The notes beneath the pieces are model-generated. The model was not told where the DNA came from. It did no database searches and saw nothing but the letters and a program-made list of their open reading frames with translations. From the NCBI RefSeq assembly GCF_019429625.1, contig NZ_JAHXRW010000004.1, forward strand, positions 124,001 to 188,000: DNA of 64,000 nt, written 5' to 3'. This document shows positions 8,986 through 17,071 of the stretch, piece after piece; position 1 is the first letter of the stretch; the number at the start of each line of letters is the position of its first letter. Source of the DNA: Celeribacter sp. PS-C1. Lineage in GTDB: Bacteria; Pseudomonadota; Alphaproteobacteria; Rhodobacterales; Rhodobacteraceae. The translations under genes were made by a program, and so were the position numbers.

Positions 8986-9966
8986 ATGCCCATCCCGGCC
9001 CCAAATCTCTATCCCCCGTTCAACATCATCCGCCTGAGCCACGTTGTGTTCGGCGTCAAAGACGTTGCCGCGTCTCGTAAATTCTACGTCGACATCCTCG
9101 GCCTTCAGGTCACGGATGAGACGGCAGACACCGTCTACATGCGCGCCCTCGAAGAGCGCGGCCACCACTGCATGGTGCTGCAGAAATCCGACGTCAGCGA
9201 AGTGAAATCCCTGTCCTTCAAAGTCTTCTCCGAAGAAGAGCTGGACAAGGCAGAAGCGTTCTTCAAATCCAAAGGCCACGCGACCGAGTGGGTCGAGCGT
9301 CCCTATCAAGGCCGCACACTGGCGACCGTCGACAACTACGGCATGCCGATTGAATTCTATTTCAAAATGGACCGCCTGTCGCCGATCCACCAGAAGTACG
9401 AGCTCTACAAAGGCGTGAAGCCGCTGCGCATCGACCACTTCAACTGCTACTCGCCCTCCGTGGACGAAAGCGTTGCTTTCTATAACGAACTTGGCTTCCG
9501 CGTCACCGAGTACACCGAGGACGAAGAGAGCGGCAAGCTTTGGGCCGCTTGGACCCACCGCAAGGGCGGCGTGCATGACATTGCCTTCACCAACGGTCTG
9601 GGCCCGCGCCTGCACCACACCGCGTTCTGGGTGCCGACACCTTTGAACATCATCGATCTGTGCGACCTGATGGCCACCACCGGTTACGTGACCAACATCG
9701 AGCGCGGTCCGGGCCGTCACGGCATCTCCAATGCCTTCTTCCTCTACATTCTGGACCCCGATGGGCACCGGATCGAGATCTATTGCTCCGACTACCAGAC
9801 GGTCGACCCGGATCTCGAAGCGATCAAATGGGACCTCAAAGACCCGCAGCGTCAGACGCTTTGGGGCGCGCCCGCACCGCGCAGCTGGTTCGAGCATGGC
9901 TCCACCTTCAAAGGCATCGAGCCGCAGGAAAGCACGCTCGCGGCTTCCCCGATCATCGCTCCGTAA
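8986..9966 (+). CDS. Homoprotocatechuate 2,3-dioxygenase, VOC (type I extradiol) form
   Basis: Cleaves 3,4-dihydroxyphenylacetate next to the hydroxyls, using Fe(II) or Mn(II). The 326 residues contain two vicinal-oxygen-chelate repeats as in the Brevibacterium enzyme HPCD and Arthrobacter MndD. Metal ligands are seen as His151 (RIDHFN), His211 (LHHTAF) and Glu264 (RIEIYC), with the acid-base His197 (GGVHD) and active-site Tyr254. The ATG at 8986 is preferred over GTG 8977 because AAGAGAG precedes it and MPIPAP is a natural start. It occupies the dioxygenase slot of the operon, yet a second non-homologous enzyme for the same step is encoded at 17072-17929. Confidence 0.92.
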   Translation: MPIPAPNLYPPFNIIRLSHVVFGVKDVAASRKFYVDILGLQVTDETADTVYMRALEERGHHCMVLQKSDVSEVKSLSFKVFSEEELDKAEAFFKSKGHATEWVERPYQGRTLATVDNYGMPIEFYFKMDRLSPIHQKYELYKGVKPLRIDHFNCYSPSVDESVAFYNELGFRVTEYTEDEESGKLWAAWTHRKGGVHDIAFTNGLGPRLHHTAFWVPTPLNIIDLCDLMATTGYVTNIERGPGRHGISNAFFLYILDPDGHRIEIYCSDYQTVDPDLEAIKWDLKDPQRQTLWGAPAPRSWFEHGSTFKGIEPQESTLAASPIIAP

Positions 9967-9982
9967 GCGACATCACACCTCC

Positions 9983-10008
9983 GGGACAGGCGCCTCCGTG
10001 CCTGTCCC
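9983..10008 (+). terminator. Intercistronic hairpin after the VOC dioxygenase gene
   Basis: A 9-bp stem GGGACAGGC / GCCTGTCCC with an 8-base loop and no real T-run (TTCCC). It probably acts as an attenuator or 3'-end stabiliser inside the operon rather than a full terminator. Confidence 0.5.
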
Positions 10009-10041
10009 TTCCCTACAAGACCTGTTTTCGAGGACATCCCC

Positions 10042-11490
10042 ATGCTCAAAGACCCGACACTGATGAAAGAGGCCGCCCTCGTAGGCGCCGAGTGGATCGC
10101 CGCTGGCGACGACGGGATCAAAGTGACCAATCCGGCCACGGGCGAGGTGATCGGTCGCGTGCCGCGTCTGGGCGCGAAAGAGACCGAAGCCGCCATTGCC
10201 GCCGCAGAAGTTGCACAAAAGGACTGGGCTGCCAAAACCGCGAAAGAGCGCGCCACCGTGCTGCGCCGCTGGTACGATCTTATGGTGGAAAACGCCGACG
10301 ATCTGGCGGAAATCCTGACCCTCGAACAGGGCAAACCTTTGGCAGAGGCCAAGGGCGAAATCCTTTATGGCGCCTCCTTCATCGAATGGTTCGCCGAAGA
10401 AGCCCGCCGCGTCTACGGCGACGTCATTCCGGGCCATGCCGCAGACAAGCGCATCGTGGTCATCAAACAGCCCATCGGCGTTGTCGCCGCGATCACGCCG
10501 TGGAACTTCCCCAACGCGATGATCACCCGCAAAGCGGGCCCGGCACTGGCCGCGGGCTGCTCCATCGTGTTGAAACCCGCCGGTCAAACGCCGTTCTCCG
10601 CCATCGCTCTGGCGGTTCTGGCGGAACGTGCCGGCCTGCCCTCCGGTCTCTTCTCTGTGCTCACCGGCTCCGCGCGTGAGATCGGCGGCGTGATGACCAG
10701 CTCGGATGTGGTGCGTAAGCTAACCTTCACCGGCTCGACCGAAGTCGGTGTCGAACTGATGCGCCAATGCGCGCCGACCGTGAAAAAGCTCGCGCTCGAA
10801 TTGGGCGGCAACGCGCCGTTTATCGTGTTCGAAGACGCCGATCTCGACGCGGCGGTCGAAGGCGCGATCATCTCCAAATTCCGCAACAACGGCCAGACCT
10901 GCGTCTGCGCCAACCGCATCTATGTGCAATCTGCCGTCTATGACGCCTTTGCCGACAAACTCGGCAAGCGCCTGTCGACGCTGAAAGTCGGCGATGGCAT
11001 GGACGCGGACACCGTGTTCGGCCCGCTCATTGACGACAACGCCGTCGCCAAGGTGCAGGAACATATCGCGGATGCCACCGGCAAGGGCGCCACCGTCGTG
11101 CAGGGCGGCAAGCCGCACGCTCTGGGTGGTCTGTTCTTCGAACCGACCGTGATCAAGGGCGTGACCCAGGACATGGCGGTCGCGACCGAAGAAACCTTTG
11201 GCCCAGTCGCGCCTTTGTTCAAATTCGACAAGGACGCCGATGTCGTGGCGATGTCCAACGACACCGAATTCGGCCTCGCCTCCTACTTCTACACCCGCGA
11301 TCTCGCACGCGCGTGGAAGGTCGGCGAACAGCTCGAATACGGCATGGTCGGCATCAACACCGGTCTCATCTCTACTGCCGAAGCCCCCTTCGGCGGGATC
11401 AAATCCTCGGGTCTGGGCCGCGAAGGCTCCAAATACGGCATCGAGGAATTCGTTGAAATCAAATATCTCTGCTTCGGCGGGATCGTCTGA
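10042..11490 (+). CDS. gabD: Succinate-semialdehyde dehydrogenase
   Basis: A 482-residue NAD(P)-dependent aldehyde dehydrogenase of the GabD type. It would oxidise the succinic semialdehyde released by the HpaI aldolase to succinate, closing the pathway into the TCA cycle. Motifs include ITPWNFPNAM, the Glu motif LELGGNAP, the catalytic Cys in NNGQTCVCANR and the C-terminal APFGGIKSSG. Both the NGQTC-VC motif and the C-terminal EYGMVGIN are typical of succinate-semialdehyde dehydrogenases. It stands between the dioxygenase and hpaG on the same strand. Confidence 0.88.
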   Translation: MLKDPTLMKEAALVGAEWIAAGDDGIKVTNPATGEVIGRVPRLGAKETEAAIAAAEVAQKDWAAKTAKERATVLRRWYDLMVENADDLAEILTLEQGKPLAEAKGEILYGASFIEWFAEEARRVYGDVIPGHAADKRIVVIKQPIGVVAAITPWNFPNAMITRKAGPALAAGCSIVLKPAGQTPFSAIALAVLAERAGLPSGLFSVLTGSAREIGGVMTSSDVVRKLTFTGSTEVGVELMRQCAPTVKKLALELGGNAPFIVFEDADLDAAVEGAIISKFRNNGQTCVCANRIYVQSAVYDAFADKLGKRLSTLKVGDGMDADTVFGPLIDDNAVAKVQEHIADATGKGATVVQGGKPHALGGLFFEPTVIKGVTQDMAVATEETFGPVAPLFKFDKDADVVAMSNDTEFGLASYFYTRDLARAWKVGEQLEYGMVGINTGLISTAEAPFGGIKSSGLGREGSKYGIEEFVEIKYLCFGGIV

Positions 11491-11502
11491 GGAGGACGCC
11501 CT

Positions 11503-12378
11503 ATGAAACCCATTCCAGCCCGCATTGCCGCCTTTCACGCCAATGGCGCCGACCGTTATGGTGTTGTGACCGACGATGGCATCATCGACATGACGCCTGA
11601 ATACGGCAGCCGTTTCGCCACGCTGCAAGACGTGGTCGAGGCCGGTGCGCTCGAAGAGGTGCTTGCATCCTCTGAAGGCCGCGCTCCGACCTACCGCGAA
11701 GAAGATGTCACCTACCTCATCCCGATCGCGAAACCGGAAAAGCTGATCTGTATCGGCGTGAACTTCCCGGATCGTAACGCGGAATACAAAGACGGCACCA
11801 CGGACGCGAAATCCTACCCGTCGATGTTCATCCGCTTCCCGCGCTCCTTCACCGGCCACAACGGCAACATGGTGCGCCCGCCGGAGAGCGAGCAGCTCGA
11901 TTACGAAGGCGAGGTCACCATCGTGATCGGCAAAAGCGGTCGCCGCATCGCGAAAGAAGACGCCTACGATCACATCGCTGCGCTGACGCTCTGTAACGAA
12001 GGCACGATCCGCGACTGGGTCCGCCACGCGAAATTCAACGTGACTCAAGGCAAGAACTGGGACAGCACCGGTTCCATCGGTCCGTGGCTCGTCCCCTTCC
12101 GCTCCGCTGATCAGCTCGACGATATCGAACTGACCACTCGCGTGAACGGCGAAGTGCGCCAGAACGACCGCACCTCGCGCATGATGTATGACTTCCGCTA
12201 CATCGTTAATTATGTCTCCACCTACTGCACGCTGGTGCCGGGTGACGTTATCGTTTGCGGCACGCCGACGGGGGCTGGCGCGCGCTTTGATCCGCCGATC
12301 TGGCTCAAGCCGGGCGACGTGGTCGAAGTTGAAGCCGAAGGCATCGGCATCCTGCGCAACGGTGTGGAGGACGAGTGA
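11503..12378 (+). CDS. hpaG: Fumarylacetoacetate-hydrolase-family decarboxylase/isomerase
   Basis: A 291-residue FAH-fold enzyme, proposed 5-oxopent-3-ene-1,2,5-tricarboxylate decarboxylase / 2-hydroxyhepta-2,4-diene-1,7-dioate isomerase. The acidic metal-binding residues appear in the DYEGEVTIVIGK segment, followed by the conserved NEGTIRDW and VCGTPTGAG motifs. E. coli HpaG is a two-domain fusion of about 430 residues; this single-domain form would work as a dimer, and no second copy is seen here. A strong GGAGGA site precedes it, and its stop overlaps hpaH by four bases. Confidence 0.88.
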   Translation: MKPIPARIAAFHANGADRYGVVTDDGIIDMTPEYGSRFATLQDVVEAGALEEVLASSEGRAPTYREEDVTYLIPIAKPEKLICIGVNFPDRNAEYKDGTTDAKSYPSMFIRFPRSFTGHNGNMVRPPESEQLDYEGEVTIVIGKSGRRIAKEDAYDHIAALTLCNEGTIRDWVRHAKFNVTQGKNWDSTGSIGPWLVPFRSADQLDDIELTTRVNGEVRQNDRTSRMMYDFRYIVNYVSTYCTLVPGDVIVCGTPTGAGARFDPPIWLKPGDVVEVEAEGIGILRNGVEDE

Positions 12379-13178
12379 TGCTCGCCCAATCCGACATTGA
12401 TGCGGCAGCCTCCGCCCTGCTCACCGCAGAAGAGACGCGCGAACAGATCGGGCTTTTGTCGCTGCAGCACCCGGAGATCACGCTGGACGACGCCTATGCG
12501 ATCCAATCTGCGCAAATGGCGCAGAAACTGGCGCAGGGCCGCGAGATCATCGGCTGGAAAATCGGCCTGACCTCGAAGGTTATGCAGGACGCTCTGGGGA
12601 TTTCCACCCCCGACAGCGGCGTGATCTATGACGATATGGATTTCGCGGATGGCTGCACTGTGCCTGCCACCCGCTTTATCCAGCCGCGCATCGAAGCCGA
12701 GATCGCTTTTGTCATGAAAGCCCCGCTTGAGGGCAAGGTCACGCGCGAGGACGTTTTGGCGGCCACCGATTTCGTGGCCCCCGCCATCGAGATCCTCGAC
12801 ACCCGCATCTTGCGCGCTGACCCTCAGACCGGCAAGACGCGCGTCATCTTTGACACCGTGTCGGACAATGCCGCCAACGGGGGCATCGTTTTGGGGCCGC
12901 AGAAACACGCGCCCGAGGCCTTCGATTTGCGCTGGGTAGGTGCGATCCTGACCAAAAACGACGAAGTGGTCGCCACCGGTCTAGGCGCGGCTGTGCTCAA
13001 CGATCCGGTGATGGGCATCGTCTGGCTGTCCGAGCGTATGGGCCAATACGGCCAGCGCATCGAGGCGGGTCAGGTTGTCCTCGCGGGCTCCTTCATCGCG
13101 CCGATCGAATGCCCCTCGGGGACCAAGATCGAGGCCGATTACGGCCCCTTCGGCACCGTGTCCGTCAATTTCGAATAA
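12375..13178 (+). CDS. hpaH: 2-oxo-hept-3-ene-1,7-dioate hydratase
   Basis: A 267-residue member of the HpaH/MhpD/DmpE hydratase family that adds water to 2-oxo-hept-3-ene-1,7-dioate before aldol cleavage. Characteristic stretches are GWKIGLTSKVMQ near residue 55, the acidic PRIEAEIAFV metal region and FVAPAIEILDTR. The start lies in the last codons of hpaG (ATGA overlap), so the two are translationally coupled. Confidence 0.92.
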   Translation: MMLAQSDIDAAASALLTAEETREQIGLLSLQHPEITLDDAYAIQSAQMAQKLAQGREIIGWKIGLTSKVMQDALGISTPDSGVIYDDMDFADGCTVPATRFIQPRIEAEIAFVMKAPLEGKVTREDVLAATDFVAPAIEILDTRILRADPQTGKTRVIFDTVSDNAANGGIVLGPQKHAPEAFDLRWVGAILTKNDEVVATGLGAAVLNDPVMGIVWLSERMGQYGQRIEAGQVVLAGSFIAPIECPSGTKIEADYGPFGTVSVNFE

Positions 13179-13189
13179 GGGAGGACCAC

Positions 13190-13951
13190 ATGCCTGCATC
13201 GAAAAACACCTTCAAAGCCCGTCTCAAGGCGGGTGACGTTCAGATTGGCCTCTGGCTCGGCTTGGGCGATCCCTCGGCGACCGAACTGGCCGCTGGGATC
13301 GGCTTTGACTGGCTCTTGATCGACGGCGAACACGGGCCCAACGGTCTGCGCGATGTGCTCGCGCAATTGCGCGGCGCCGGGGACAAAAGCCAGGTTGTCG
13401 TGCGCACCCGCGACGACAACCGCGCCGAGATCAAACAGATGCTCGACATCGGCGCGCAGACCCTACTCGTGCCAATGATTGAAAGCGGCGATCAGGCCGC
13501 CGAGGTCGTCCGCTCGATGAAATACCCGCCGCAAGGTGTGCGTGGCGTCGGCGCGGCTTTGGCGCGCGCGTCGGAGTACAACGGCATTCCCGACTACCTG
13601 CAAACCGCCAATGACGAGGTCTGCGTCCTCGTTCAGGTCGAAAGCATGGCAGGTGTCGAAGCGCTCGACGCGATTCTCGCGATCGAAGGCATCGATGGCG
13701 TCTTTGTCGGCCCCGCCGATCTGGCCGCTGACATGGGCTATCTCGGCAAACCCGGCGCGCCCGAGGTGCAGGCCGTGGTGGTCGAGACCCTCAAACGCAT
13801 CAAAGCAGCAGGCAAGGCAGCGGGCATTCTGACGTCCGATCAACCACTTGCGCAATCCTATCGCGAGCTGGGCGTGGAATTCCTCGCCGTTGGTTCCGAT
13901 GTCGGTGTGCTGCGCGCCGGGTTGACCGGGCTCAAAGCCAAGTTTTCCTGA
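13190..13951 (+). CDS. hpaI: 4-hydroxy-2-oxo-heptane-1,7-dioate aldolase
   Basis: A class II pyruvate aldolase (253 residues) that splits 4-hydroxy-2-oxo-heptanedioate into pyruvate and succinic semialdehyde. It shows the HpcH/HpaI family pattern: DWLLIDGEHGPN with the catalytic His, the phosphate- or pyruvate-binding stretch PPQGVRGVG, and the metal residues in VQVESMAGVEALD and FVGPADLAADMG. GGGAGGA directly precedes the ATG at 13190, and a longer in-frame start at 13109 falls inside hpaH. It is the last enzyme gene of this operon. Confidence 0.94.
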   Translation: MPASKNTFKARLKAGDVQIGLWLGLGDPSATELAAGIGFDWLLIDGEHGPNGLRDVLAQLRGAGDKSQVVVRTRDDNRAEIKQMLDIGAQTLLVPMIESGDQAAEVVRSMKYPPQGVRGVGAALARASEYNGIPDYLQTANDEVCVLVQVESMAGVEALDAILAIEGIDGVFVGPADLAADMGYLGKPGAPEVQAVVVETLKRIKAAGKAAGILTSDQPLAQSYRELGVEFLAVGSDVGVLRAGLTGLKAKFS

Positions 13952-13998
13952 CGTCAATGTGACCTCTGTGGGGCGTGCGATGCTTGCTTGCCCTACAA

Positions 13999-14010
13999 TT
14001 AACATGTTAA
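13999..14010 (+). promoter_or_regulatory. TTAACATGTTAA operator upstream of the TRAP genes (site B)
   Basis: A perfect copy of the palindrome found before hpaF, 111 bases upstream of dctP. A second, looser TTAA-rich inverted repeat (TTAACG...AACTTAA) follows at about 14012-14030. The shared palindrome ties the transporter operon to the same regulator as the catabolic operon, most likely HpaR. Confidence 0.72.
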
Positions 14011-14120
14011 CTTAACGCTTGATAACTTAACTGGGAGAGGCCTGTGTTTCGATGCTCCGGAGGCCGCGAAACACCAAGATCAGCGCCGATCCCCGTGACT
14101 TCACATCTGGGAGGATCAGA

Positions 14121-15143
14121 ATGAATATCACCAAACGTGTCTTTCTCGCCGGTACGGCTCTCGCCGCGACGTTGAGCGCCATGCCCGCTTTCGCGGAAAC
14201 CGAGCTCGTGCTTTCCAGCTGGCTGCCGCCGCGCCACCCGCTGGTCGTCGGCGCGATCAAGCCCTGGGCCGAGAAGGTCGAAGAAGTGACTGAAGGCCGC
14301 GTCACCATCCGCGTGCTGGCCAAGCCGCTGGGCGCCCCGCCCGCGCATTTCGATATGGCCCGCGATGGCGTCGCCGACATCACCTACGGTCTGCACAGCT
14401 TCACCAGCGACGACCGCTTCCTGCGCTCCCGCGTCGGTCAGTTCTCCTTCCTTGGCGACGATGCGGTGACCACCTCAACCAACTTCTGGAACGTCTACAC
14501 GCAAGACCTCGACGCCGCCGGTGAACACGAAGGCACCCATGTTTTGGGTCTCTTTACCCACGGTCCGGGCGTGCTTTTGTCCAAAGACCGCAACTTTGCA
14601 GCACCCGATGATTTCGGTGGCTTCAAAGTCCGCACCCCCGGCGGCTACCCGGCCGATCTGATGAACGGCGTCGGCGCCACCACGCTGTTCATGTCCTCAG
14701 GCGAAGTTTACGAAAAACTGACCCGTGGCGTGATCGACGGGCTTTGCATGGCGATGGACTCCGTACGCGCCTTCAAACTCGACAAACACATCACCGATGT
14801 GATGACGGTGCCGGGCGGCCTCTACAACACGTCCTGGTTCCTCGTGATGAACGAAGGCAAATGGGACAGCATCTCTGCCGAAGACCAAGAGGCGATCATG
14901 TCCGTCTCCGGTGCCGCCTTCTCCGAACTGGCGGGCAACGCCTGGGACGAAGCCGACGCCACCGGCTATGAGGCCACCACCGAGGCAGGCATCAATGTCT
15001 ACCCGGCGGATGAGGCCGTCTTGGCACAAATCCAATCCGTGGCAACTCCGCTCGAAGAGGCCTGGGTCGCTGCCGTGACCGAGCAAGGCTTTGACGGCGC
15101 CGCCGCTTTGGCCGCCATGCAGACTGCAAAGCCTGCGCAATGA
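14121..15143 (+). CDS. TRAP transporter solute-binding protein (DctP family)
   Basis: Periplasmic receptor of a TRAP transporter, 340 residues. A signal peptide (about residues 1-24, cleaved after AFA) is followed by a DctP-type fold with the family segments GAPPAHFDMARDGVADITYG and PGGYPADLMNGVGATTLFMSSGEVY, the latter part of the carboxylate-binding core. GGGAGGA precedes the ATG at 14121. Lying between hpaI and the second dioxygenase behind operator site B, it probably binds homoprotocatechuate, 4-hydroxyphenylacetate or a related aryl-acetate; the ligand is inference. Confidence 0.9.
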   Translation: MNITKRVFLAGTALAATLSAMPAFAETELVLSSWLPPRHPLVVGAIKPWAEKVEEVTEGRVTIRVLAKPLGAPPAHFDMARDGVADITYGLHSFTSDDRFLRSRVGQFSFLGDDAVTTSTNFWNVYTQDLDAAGEHEGTHVLGLFTHGPGVLLSKDRNFAAPDDFGGFKVRTPGGYPADLMNGVGATTLFMSSGEVYEKLTRGVIDGLCMAMDSVRAFKLDKHITDVMTVPGGLYNTSWFLVMNEGKWDSISAEDQEAIMSVSGAAFSELAGNAWDEADATGYEATTEAGINVYPADEAVLAQIQSVATPLEEAWVAAVTEQGFDGAAALAAMQTAKPAQ

Positions 15144-15640
15144 GCTCTCTCGATAGCCTCAATTCGAAGCCCCTCCGGGGGCTTCGTTTCTTCGTGGAAC
15201 GCGTGCTTCCGGCCTTTGCCGCCGCTCTCATCCTGATGATGGTGGCGGTGACGGTCCTCGACGTGGTCGGACGCTATGTCTTTGACCGTCCCCTGCCCGG
15301 CGCGTTCGAACTGACGCAAATCCTTCTGGCCGATCTGGTGCTGACTGCCCTGCCCTTGACCACGCTCAAAGGCGCGCATGTGGAGGTCGATCTTTTGAGC
15401 CAGGTTTGGTCCAACAACACCCAGCGTCTCGCCGGACGCTTTGGCGGCACGATGATGGCCGTGGTGTTTTTCATCCTGAGCTGGACCGTCGCCTCGCATG
15501 GGCTTGGCCTGATGGAAGAAGGTGCGCGGACCAACGATCTCGCCCTGCCCGTCTGGCCCGTGGCGGCGCTTGCGGCGCTGACCTATCTGCTCAGCGGCAT
15601 GGTCGCGCTCATTCCAGAACATATGCGTCAGGAGGTCTGA
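15140..15640 (+). CDS. TRAP transporter small membrane subunit (DctQ family)
   Basis: A 166-residue membrane protein with four hydrophobic helices. The family signature segment VLDVVGRYVFDRPLPGAFELTQ lies near residues 36-57. It forms the transport complex with the DctM protein. It overlaps dctP by four bases (ATGA) and ends one base before the dctM start codon. Confidence 0.9.
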   Translation: MSSLDSLNSKPLRGLRFFVERVLPAFAAALILMMVAVTVLDVVGRYVFDRPLPGAFELTQILLADLVLTALPLTTLKGAHVEVDLLSQVWSNNTQRLAGRFGGTMMAVVFFILSWTVASHGLGLMEEGARTNDLALPVWPVAALAALTYLLSGMVALIPEHMRQEV

Positions 15641-15641
15641 C

Positions 15642-16955
15642 ATGCTAGAACCGTTGATCGCCACCATCATCTTGCTGGGGCTCGCGGTGTTCCGCGTGCC
15701 GATCGCCATCGCCATGATCGTGGTCGGCACCGTTGGCTTTGCGCTGTTGCGCGGTGTGCCCGTCTCCCTGACCATGCTGTCGACCACTGCGTTCGACACG
15801 GTGTTCTCCTATTCTCTGTCGGTGATCCCGCTGTTCATTTTCATGGGCAACCTCTTGGCCCATTCGGGCGTGGCCTCAGGCCTCTTCTCTGCCACCCAGC
15901 GCCTTGTGCGCCGTCTGCCGGGCGGTTTGGCCATGGCGGCTGTGCTGTCCTGTGGCGGGTTCTCTGCGGTCTCCGGGTCGTCTCTTGCGACCGCCGCGAC
16001 CATGTCGAAAGTCGCCATGCCGTCGCTGCGCCGGTTCGGCTATTCCGACAGCCTCTCCGCCGGTGCCATCGCCGCAGGCGGCACGCTCGGCATTCTCATT
16101 CCGCCCTCGGTGATCCTGATCATCTACGGCATCCTCACGGAAAGCGACATCGGGCTGTTGTTCCTCGCGGGCATCATCCCCGGTCTTTTGGGCCTTTTGG
16201 GCTATGTTCTTGCCGTCTGGGCCGCTGTTCTGGTCAACCCGAAACTGGCGCCGAAGGACTATGAGCTCGATGACCATCCGGTTGAGGGCCTTTACGGCGT
16301 GATCCTCTCCGTCGCGCTCTTTGCCTTCATCATGATCGGCATCTATGGCGGGTTCTTCACCCCCATTGAGGCCGCAGGCATGGGCGCGGGCATGGCACTT
16401 TTGATGGTGGTCGTCACCGGCCACGCCAAATTCGCCGAAGTCTGGCAATCGCTGATGGAAACCGCAATTAGCACCGCGATGATCTTTCTCGTCATCATTG
16501 GCGCCGAGGTGTTTTCCAACTACATCAATCTCGCCGGTCTGCCGGATGAGCTGGCCTCTTTCGTCGAGGGTCTCGACGTCAACGCCTGGGTCGTCATGGC
16601 GATGATCATCGTGATCTACCTGATCCTCGGCACCGTGCTTGAGAGCCTGTCGATGATCCTCTTGACCGTGCCGATCTTTTATCCGCTGATGTATCAACTC
16701 GATTTCGGTCTCGATATTCTCTACGACCCGGAATACGCGCTGATCTGGTTCGGCATCATCGTGGTCGTGGTGACCGAAGTATCACTGATCACGCCGCCCG
16801 TCGGCATGAACGTATTTGTGCTCAAGGCGACACTCCCGGACCTGCCGCTTAAGACGATCTTCAAAGGCATCCTGCCCTTCTGGATCTCTGACATCCTGCG
16901 CCTGTTGATCCTGATTGCCTTCCCGGCCATCTCGCTCTGGCTGGTCGCCTACTGA
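15642..16955 (+). CDS. TRAP transporter large membrane subunit (DctM family)
   Basis: A 437-residue integral membrane protein with about twelve hydrophobic segments. It is the Na+-driven permease of the TRAP system. Typical DctM motifs are present: SGSSLATAATMSKVAMPSL in the first half and the LIPPSVILIIYG and LITPPVGMNVFVLK segments of the two repeats. An AGGAGG site just before the upstream stop serves it. It completes the transporter behind operator site B. Confidence 0.92.
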   Translation: MLEPLIATIILLGLAVFRVPIAIAMIVVGTVGFALLRGVPVSLTMLSTTAFDTVFSYSLSVIPLFIFMGNLLAHSGVASGLFSATQRLVRRLPGGLAMAAVLSCGGFSAVSGSSLATAATMSKVAMPSLRRFGYSDSLSAGAIAAGGTLGILIPPSVILIIYGILTESDIGLLFLAGIIPGLLGLLGYVLAVWAAVLVNPKLAPKDYELDDHPVEGLYGVILSVALFAFIMIGIYGGFFTPIEAAGMGAGMALLMVVVTGHAKFAEVWQSLMETAISTAMIFLVIIGAEVFSNYINLAGLPDELASFVEGLDVNAWVVMAMIIVIYLILGTVLESLSMILLTVPIFYPLMYQLDFGLDILYDPEYALIWFGIIVVVVTEVSLITPPVGMNVFVLKATLPDLPLKTIFKGILPFWISDILRLLILIAFPAISLWLVAY

Positions 16956-16996
16956 CGACGACAAAACAACCTTCCCTCCCGGAAAACACATCCAAC

Positions 16997-17010
16997 TTGA
17001 TTTGGATCAA
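16997..17010 (+). promoter_or_regulatory. FNR/FnrL box upstream of the LigB-type dioxygenase gene
   Basis: TTGATTTGGATCAA matches the FNR consensus TTGAT-N4-ATCAA at all ten defined positions. Its centre is about 62 bases upstream of the start point implied by the TATAAT at 17054-17059, a classical position for FNR activation. In Rhodobacteraceae the binding protein would be FnrL, active at low oxygen. Confidence 0.78.
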
Positions 17011-17040
17011 GGAATTCGGGAGGGCCTTCGCTCCATATGC

Positions 17041-17059
17041 TTAACATGTTCACTATAAT
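17041..17059 (+). promoter_or_regulatory. Operator site C and -10 box of the LigB-type dioxygenase gene
   Basis: TTAACATGTTCA at 17041-17052 matches 11 of 12 positions of the palindrome seen at sites A and B. A perfect TATAAT -10 box follows at 17054-17059. No good -35 is visible, which fits a promoter needing an activator such as FnrL at the adjacent box. A repressor bound here would cover the -10 region. Confidence 0.75.
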
Positions 17060-17071
17060 TGGGAGGATACC

